DNA of 64,000 nucleotides from Wurfbainia villosa (Eukaryota > Streptophyta > Magnoliopsida > Zingiberales > Zingiberaceae). The stretch's first letter is position 1, and each line of letters starts with the position of its first letter. Positions 57,272-64,000 of the stretch are shown here, one piece after another. The stretch spans positions 129,903,272 to 129,967,271 of the forward strand of contig CM045989.1 of the NCBI GenBank assembly GCA_025175895.1. The letters are read 5' to 3'. The translations under genes were made by a program, and so were the position numbers. Under the pieces are notes generated by a model that saw only the letters and a program-made list of their open reading frames with translations, ran no database searches and was not told where the DNA came from.

Positions 57272-59078
57272 TGTTGGGATTTTCCGAGCCGTAAAAACCG
57301 CTTTTTGCGTTGCAGAAATCTCGGAAGCCCCGGCCACGGATCCGTACGAAGATTTATTTAAAAACAAAACATGTATGTGCTTAGTAAAAACCCTAGATCT
57401 ACCTTAGATCTAAGAGGTGAGATCATTACCCTCGATGCGACGCCCTTCGCTTATCCCGCTCGTCCAAAAGGTTCGTCGGAACTCGAGAGTGTCAAGTGTA
57501 CACTCCTCTATCGGTATCCACACAAGCAATAGGTGGAGAAAATCATCCTAGAGTGTGCTAGCACCCCTTGGACGTTCATGGCTAGATGAGGAAGAGAGAG
57601 CTTGAGGGAAGAGAGGAGGAAGAAGATGAAGTTACACAACTTAACTTCACATCATCCATAACCCACTATAAGGGGGTTACATGCATGCATGTAACTCCAA
57701 GAGCCAATGACTCTTGGTCTCCCTCATGAGGTGGCACCCCATGATGTGTCCATGATGATGTGGAGCATCATCATTGGTCAGCCCCAAGCCAAGTCACCAT
57801 GACATGGCAATTGGTCAAGTCAAAATTGACCATTCATCTTCCCTCTCAAGTCAAGTCAAACTTGACCTATTATCTCCCATGGTTGATCAAATCCAACCAT
57901 TTGATTCAAGTCAATTTTAATTTAATGAATCTCTATTCATTAATTTAAATTGATTTGATGAATCAAATCTAAATTAGACTCATTCAACACTTGAATCAAC
58001 TTGAGTCTAACTCAATTAGTCTAATTTGGATTACTCTTAATCCAATTTGGTTCATCCCATGAACCTAATTCTCATGGTTCATCATATGAACCTAATCTCC
58101 ATCTAATTGCTCTTATATGTGTGACCCTATAGGTTCTTGTAACGTTGGCAATTTCCCTAAACCGATTTAGGAACATAAACAATGAGCGGTATCTAGCAAC
58201 ACATCATTGCTACCCAAGTTACAAGAATGTTGAGCTCCAACATCACCTTTGTGACTACTAATTGTGACTCTCACAATATGTGACAATGTCCCTCTATCCT
58301 TGACATCTAGATTGACCAATCAAGGCATAGACCGTGTCATCCTCGGTACAATCTAAATCTTGAACTCCAAGTAGACTCACTCTAATCAAATGAGCTCAAT
58401 ATCTCATATTGACTCATTTGGGCATGACCATGCACTTCGTGGTCTCACTATATCAAGAATATCGATGTCACTCCCGTCATATAGGAGGGATAGATCCCAT
58501 CTACATCACTCACATCCCTCCGCATAATTTGTTACATACCCAGTAATCGCCTTTATAGTCCACCCATTTACGGGTGACGTTTGACGAAGCCAAAGTATGC
58601 AACTCCTTATGTAGGGAACCATGGTGACTTCAGGTCTAAGGACTAATAGTCATACTAATAGCCACATGAGAAAGTATATGACACTCATATAATGATCCAT
58701 GATACTTTCTCATGGCGGGTCATTCAGTATACATTCTCCAATGCATACCCATGTGTCAACTTGATATCTCATATCCATGACTTGTGAGATCAAGTCATCA
58801 TGTTGACCTACATGTTAGTCTCTACGCATTAACATTGTCCCTAAATGTTAATACTTGACTAGGAATGATTAAGAGTAGTGTTCTCTATATCATCTCATTA
58901 TTGATTCAACTAATCGATTGATATAGATAAGAACCTACTACTCAAGGGCATTCTTATATTTAGTTATTTGGCACCAATACAAGTAAATATTATAACCATG
59001 CCTTTATAAATAGGAGTATGATACAATAAAGTCCATACAATAATCATCACATGATTGGCTCTAGGGCTTTTACTAACA
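57272..59078 (-). repeat. COP2 3' LTR
   Basis: 1807 bases, from TGTTGGGATTTTCC to GGGCTTTTACTAACA on the plus strand (TG..CA termini). The partner is outside the window. CA/TG-rich words such as GCATGCATGC (57680-57692) occur; no gene. Confidence 0.82.
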
Positions 59079-59088
59079 ATCTCCCACT
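59079..59088 (-). other. COP2 polypurine tract
   Basis: Minus strand AGTGGGAGAT directly before the LTR start TGTTAGTAAAAGCC. Confidence 0.8.
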
Positions 59089-59092
59089 AGCA

Positions 59093-62000
59093 CTAGTGCC
59101 AATCACCGTAGTATCTAATACCCAATGATCTAGTGTGACCATCATGCTTTTTCTGTGCCAAAGCCTTGGTCAAGGGATCTGCGATGTTAGCCTCTGTAGG
59201 TACTCTGCAAATCTTCACATCTCCTCTATCGATATTCTCTCGAATGAGATAGAAGCACCGATATATTCGGCCTCTGTTGTAGAATCAATAACTGTGTCCT
59301 GCTTGGAACTCTTCCAGCTCACAGCGCCACCATTCAAGCAAAACACGAACCCTGACTGCGATCTATAATCATCCTGGTCAGTTTGGAAGCTGGCATCGCT
59401 GTAACCCTTTACAGCTAGCTCCTCATTGCCTCCAAATATCAAAAAATATTCTTTAGTCCTTCTCAAGTACTTAAGAATATTCTTCACTACTATCCAGTGA
59501 CGCTCACCTGGATCTGACTGGTATCTACTCGTCATGCTCAAAGTATACGAGACATCAGGACGAGTACACAACATGACGTACATGATAGATCCTATAGCAG
59601 ATGCATAAGGGATCTTATCCATGCGGTCTCTCTCCTCTCTAGAAGAGGGACTTTGAGTCTTCGAAAGACTCACACCATGTGACATCGGCAGAAGTCCTTT
59701 CTTGGAATTCTACATGGCAAACCGTAGTAATACCGTGTCAATGTATGTACTCTGACTTAGGCCAAGCAATCTCTTAGATCTATCTCTATAGATCTTAATG
59801 CCTAGAATACAGGCTACTTCACCTAAGTCCTTCATTGAGAAGCACGTCCCCAGCCAAGTCTTCACAGACTGTAGCGAAGGGATGTCATTCCCAATGAGTA
59901 GTATGTCATCCACATACAATACAAGGGAGACAACTGTATTCCCATTAACCCTTTTGTAGACACAGGGTTCATCTTCATTCTTGATGAAACCAAACTGTTT
60001 GATCGCATCATCGAATCGAAGATTCCAGCTCCGAGAAACTTGCTTTAGCCCATAAATGGACCTTTGCAGCCAGATACTTTCCCAAGATGTTGTGGATCTT
60101 CAAAACCTCGTGTTGTGTCATGTACACATCCTCGAGTAAGTTTCCATTCAGAAATGTGGTTTTGACATCCATCTGCCAGATCTCATAATCATGGTATGCT
60201 GCAATAGCAAGCAAGATCCGAATGGACTTAAACATCGCCACTAGAGAAAAGGTTTCATCATAGTCAATACCATGAATTTGCTTGAAACCTTTAGCCACCA
60301 ATCGACCCTTATAGGTATGCGTAAGTCCATCCATGTCAGTCTTTCTCCTAAAGACCCACTTGCACCCAATGGGTTTGACCCCTTCAGGTGGATCAACCAG
60401 AGTCCATACTTGGTTGGTGTACATGGATTCCATCTCGGATCTCATGGCCTCTAGCCATTTCTCAGAATCTGGGCTCATCACAGCTTCCTGATAGGAGGTA
60501 GGCTCATTCTCAATGAGCATAACGTCATCATGGTCAGACAAGAGAAATAAGTATCTCTCAGGCTGACGACGTACCCTATCAGATCTGTGAAGAGGTAGGT
60601 CTACCTGAATAGGTGGTTGTTCCACAACTCTTTGTGCAACAACCTCATCACCCACAACACTTTGTGGTTCCTGTTCAACCTCCATCAAGGCCTCAGTGCT
60701 ATGGTCCTTATCTTGAATTTCTTCAAGATCGAAGGTACTCCCACTAGTTTTTCTAGAAACAAAATCCCTTTCTAGAAAAACACCAGTCTTTGCTACAAAC
60801 ACTTTGTGCTGACTGGGAATGTAGAAGTAATATCCCTTTGTATCCTTGGGATATCCAACAAAATAGCACCTATCAGATTTGGGTCCCAGTTTGTCTGAGA
60901 CTTGACGTCGAACGTAAGCCTCACAACCCCAAATCCTCATGAAAGACATCTTGGGATTTCTCCCTGTCCATATCGTATATGGTGTCTTTATGACAGCCTT
61001 GGATGGTACACGGTTAAGGGTAAAGGCTGCTGTGTCTAGAGCATATCCCCAAAAGGATATAGGAAGATCTGTGTGACTCATCATAGATCGTACCATATCT
61101 AATAGGGTATGATTCCTCCTTTCGGATACACCATTCCACTGTGGTGTTCCAGGAGAAGTGAATTGGGATAGAATCCACAATCAGCTAGATAGTCACGAAA
61201 CTCATGGCTAAGGTATTCTCCACCTCGATCTAATCGAAGTATCTTAATACTCTTGCCCAGCTGGTTTTGTACTTCATTCTTGAATTCTTTGAACTTTTCA
61301 AAGGATTCTGATTTATGTGTCATAAGATACACATAACCATATCTACTGAAGTCATCAGTAAATGTAATGAAGTACCTGTAACCACCTCTAGCTGCAACAT
61401 TGAAAGGGCCACATACATCACTATGTATAAGTCCTAACAAGTTTGTTGCTCTTTCGCTGTGTCTAATAAAGGGAGTCTTGGTCATCTTGCCTAAAAGGCA
61501 AGACTTGCATGTCTCATATGATTCAAAATCAAATGAGTCTAGTAGCTCATCCTTATGGAGCTGAGATAAGCGACTCTCATTTATGTGACCTAAGCGACAA
61601 TGCCAGAGATAGGTTTGGTTCAACTCATTTGACTTGAACCTTTTGGTACTTATGTTATAGATAGGGCTCTCTAAGTCTAGAAAGTAGAGTTCGTTCATTA
61701 GAGGTGCACTACAATAGAACATATCATTTAAATAAACTGAACAACATTTGTTCTTTATTATAAATGAAAATCCTTTCTTGTCCAAACAAGAAACTGAAAT
61801 GATGTTCTTAGTTAAGGCAGACAAATAACAACATTCATCTAATTCTAGTACAAGCCCAGAGGGCAAAGATAGATCATAAGTTCCTACAGCAACAACAGCA
61901 ACTCTTGCTCCATTGCCTACTCGTAGGTCCACCTCGCCCTTTGTCAATGCCCTGCTATTTCTCAGCGCCTGCACATTGGTATAAATGTGAGATGCACATC

Positions 62001-62889
62001 TGGTATCTAATACCCATGATGAAGAAATAGATAGATTGACTTCTATAACATTTATACCTGAAGTAGAAGTCTCACTTATCTTCTTCTTAAGATCTTCCAG
62101 GTATGCCTTGCAGTTACGCTTCCAGTGTCCTGCTTCCTTGCAGTAGAAGCAAGCCCCTTCCTTGGCTACCCCTCCTTTGAGTTTAAGTTCTTTGCCTTTG
62201 CCCTTGGCTTGGGACTTTCCCTTACCTTTAGGCTTGCCCTTGCCTTTCTTCTTCTGCACCATCAAAATGGTGTCAGATTTTCCCTTCTTAAGGTTAAGCT
62301 CAGCAGTTCTCAACATGCTGAGCATTTCAGGCAATGGCTTATCAATTTCATTCATGTTATAATTCATGACAAATTGATTGAAGGCTTGTGGCAAAGATTG
62401 CAAGATTAGGTCAGTGGCCAGCTCTTGGCCAAGTGGGAATCCCAACCTTTGTAGGTTTTCTATGTACCCAATCATCTTGAGTACATATTAACCTACGGGA
62501 GTCCCTTCTTGCATTTTAGACCCAAACAATGCCTTAGAGACTTCATATCTCTCATGCCTTGCTTGTCCTTGATATAGTTGATGAAGATGTCCAACCATAT
62601 CATAAGCATTCATGAACTCATGTTGCTTCTGAAGCTCAGAGTTCATGGTCGCGAGCATTAGACATGACACATCTAATGCATCATCTTGATGCTTCTTGTA
62701 AGCATCTTTATCAGCTCGCGAGGCAGTGGCAGGAGGTGCCTCCGGAATGGGCTGCTTCAGGATGTACAACTTCCTTTCTTGGGTGAGAACAATTCTCAGG
62801 TTCCTGTACCAGTCCAGGAAATTTACTCCATTGAGCTTGTCCTTCTCAAGGACAGAACGCAGAGAGAGAGTGTTCGTGTTTGTCGACAT
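59093..62889 (-). pseudogene. COP2 gag-pol polyprotein
   Basis: Start ATG 62889 (MSTNTNTLSLRSVLEKDKLN). Gag has NFLDWYRNLRIVL and the zinc knuckle CFYCKEAGHWKRNC (about 62148-62107). Protease WVLDTRCASH has Arg for the Gly of the D-T-G site. Integrase shows WHCRLGHINES, CKSCLLGKM, IHSDVCGPF, DDFSRYGYVYLM, DRGGEYLSHEF and NGVSERRNH. RT has SMYTNQVWTLVDPPEGVKPI, DYDETFS, QMDVKTTFLNGN and LYVDDILLIGN. RNase H TEAEYIGAS jumps to a late segment with VPTEANIADPLTKA, so about 70 codons are missing. Other breaks: stop at 62488-62490, one-base slips near 61160 and between 60100 and 60000, and a stop at 59710 near RFAM. Ends GIRYYGDWH, TAG (59093-59095). Inactive. Confidence 0.93.
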
Positions 62890-63691
62890 AGTTATCTACA
62901 ACATACAATGCAGAGAATTAATATCATATTCCTTTTATCATTTAATTAGGCCTTTAATCAAATGATGCTCCCACTGAATTATAGGAATTTTGTAGAAATG
63001 AGTTATGGATGTGGTCAAACCACATTACTAGATTCATACAAACTAGCTATAATTCTTGCGGGACAAGATCCACATCATACTAAGCCTTGAGTTAGCTTTG
63101 GCTAAATCGCCCAAGACTTAAATGCGATCGGTGGGTAACACATTACCGATTACATCTCTATGCAACTCTTGTTTATAGGATCAAGACCCACATTTACAAA
63201 AGACCTTGAGTTAGCTTTGGCTAAATCGCCCAAGATTTAGTGTAAATGCGATCTTACCCTATCTTTCCAATGATTGGAATATGCCTATAGTTCTACTCGA
63301 TCCAATTGAGTTAACTAGTTTTGCTCAATCTAATTGAGCTTACTCTAACCCAAGCGTGATAGGCGGGACCAAGATTGTCCCTCCGCACCCTACCAAGATA
63401 ATATGCGTTGCTCTGCTTTGGCATATTCAACAACAACAAATGATCGAGGTAGTGATGGGTATCAAGGCTCGGTAGGCATTTTCGAGTTGATTTGATTATG
63501 ATCTAATCTAATCGTAATGTGTATCTTATACACATTTAGGCCTTTATTATCCTATATTAGCATGCATCACATACATACAATCATTATTCTAGCATGCATC
63601 ATATACATACAAGAAAATTATCCTAGCATGCATCATATACATACAAGCATTATTCTACTAGCATGCATCACATACATACAAGCAAAATCAA

Positions 63692-63725
<34 letters not shown>

Positions 63726-64000
63726 ATGTGATGTAGTCATGGCCCTACTACGATCTTCTCAAGCCAATGAGAAGATCGGACGGTCAACCTAAGGCTAGCG
63801 GCTTCTCCAAGCGCTTCCTTTGACCGCCATGTGTCGTCGTCACCCTTCTCGTAATCTCGTCTTCAAGTGGACTTTTCACCGCTCCATTTTGTACATTACA
63901 AATATGAAACTCGAGTTACATTCGAGTCTAAAACTATTTAAAACTAGAATATCAAAAGAAGAGGTACGACGCGCAGGTCGCATACACTATACAACACGCA
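62890..64000 (-). other. COP2 leader with several repeats (incomplete)
   Basis: No gene. A block of about 70 bases is duplicated: 63060-63129 and 63178-63253 share the plus-strand core CTTGAGTTAGCTTTGGC and AAATCGCCCAAGA. At 63558-63685 the unit TAGCATGCATCAYATACATA recurs four times. An (AT)n run covers 63692-63717. The long repeat-bearing leader parallels COP1. No primer-binding site is reached. Confidence 0.7.

Larger units (their letters stand above)
57272..64000 (-). mobile_element. COP2: Ty1/copia element, minus strand, runs off the right edge
   Basis: On the minus strand: leader (64000 to 62890), gag-pol 62889-59093, polypurine tract, 3' LTR 59078-57272. The 5' LTR and primer site are beyond the window. 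The left flank CAAAC (57267-57271) is the presumed duplication but cannot be checked. Gag-pol is related to COP1 (shared LNFLDW-like gag start, GDWH end), but the LTRs are different: COP2 ends TGTTGGGATTTTCCG on the plus strand. Confidence 0.9.

Overview
This is plant nuclear DNA made almost entirely of nested LTR retrotransposons. I find no host gene, no tRNA or rRNA gene and no DNA transposon. A plant source follows from the families present: a Tekay-like Ty3/gypsy end with a chromodomain, an Athila-like Ty3/gypsy element, and several Ty1/copia elements with Sirevirus-type non-coding features. All are decayed copies. The species cannot be named from this window; a flowering plant with a large, repeat-rich genome is the safe reading. 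The elements are labelled here GYP1, COP1, COP2, ATH1 and SIR1-SIR5, plus LTR-a, LTR-b and LTR-c.

Left part (1-26444): GYP1 (Tekay-like) enters from the left edge. Its 3' LTR (276-1007 and 19348-21319) is split by COP1 (1008-19342, target duplication ACCTT). COP1 is a Ty1/copia element with 2.2 kb LTRs, and its RNase H is split by SIR1 (8185-16862, duplication CCGGT). SIR1 carries a gag and a second ORF but no pol. GYP1 itself seems to sit inside an older LTR (LTR-a, right part 21320-22030). About 3.5 kb of AT-rich sequence without recognisable genes follows (22031-25585), then a partial LTR (LTR-b).

Right part (26445-64000): SIR2, a gag-only element, starts at 26445 inside LTR-b. Its gag is split by ATH1 (28186-45579). 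ATH1 has gag, protease and a late ORF but lacks reverse transcriptase, RNase H and integrase. ATH1 is split by SIR3 (33517-42924, minus strand, duplication CAGAA), the only Sirevirus-like copy here with a full gag-pol. The gag of SIR3 holds a solo LTR (LTR-c, 39811-40926, duplication GATGA). SIR2 is broken again at 46096 by SIR4 (gag only). The 3' LTR of SIR4 is cut by SIR5 (51731-57236, gag only, duplication CATAA) and then by COP2 (57272 to beyond the window, minus strand).

How the parts work together: SIR1, SIR2, SIR4 and SIR5 keep primer-binding sites, polypurine tracts and gag but have no pol, so they would depend on a partner for enzymes; SIR3 has the same LTR ends, polypurine tract and U3 hairpin array. 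The most unusual signals are (1) U3 arrays of short hairpins whose stems change in a compensatory way, (2) clusters of the palindrome CAGTCGACTG that are replaced by CGATCG-type words at matching positions of sister LTRs, and (3) a second ORF in SIR1 with a predicted intron, preceded by a U3-like palindrome cluster, an arrangement mirrored in ATH1.
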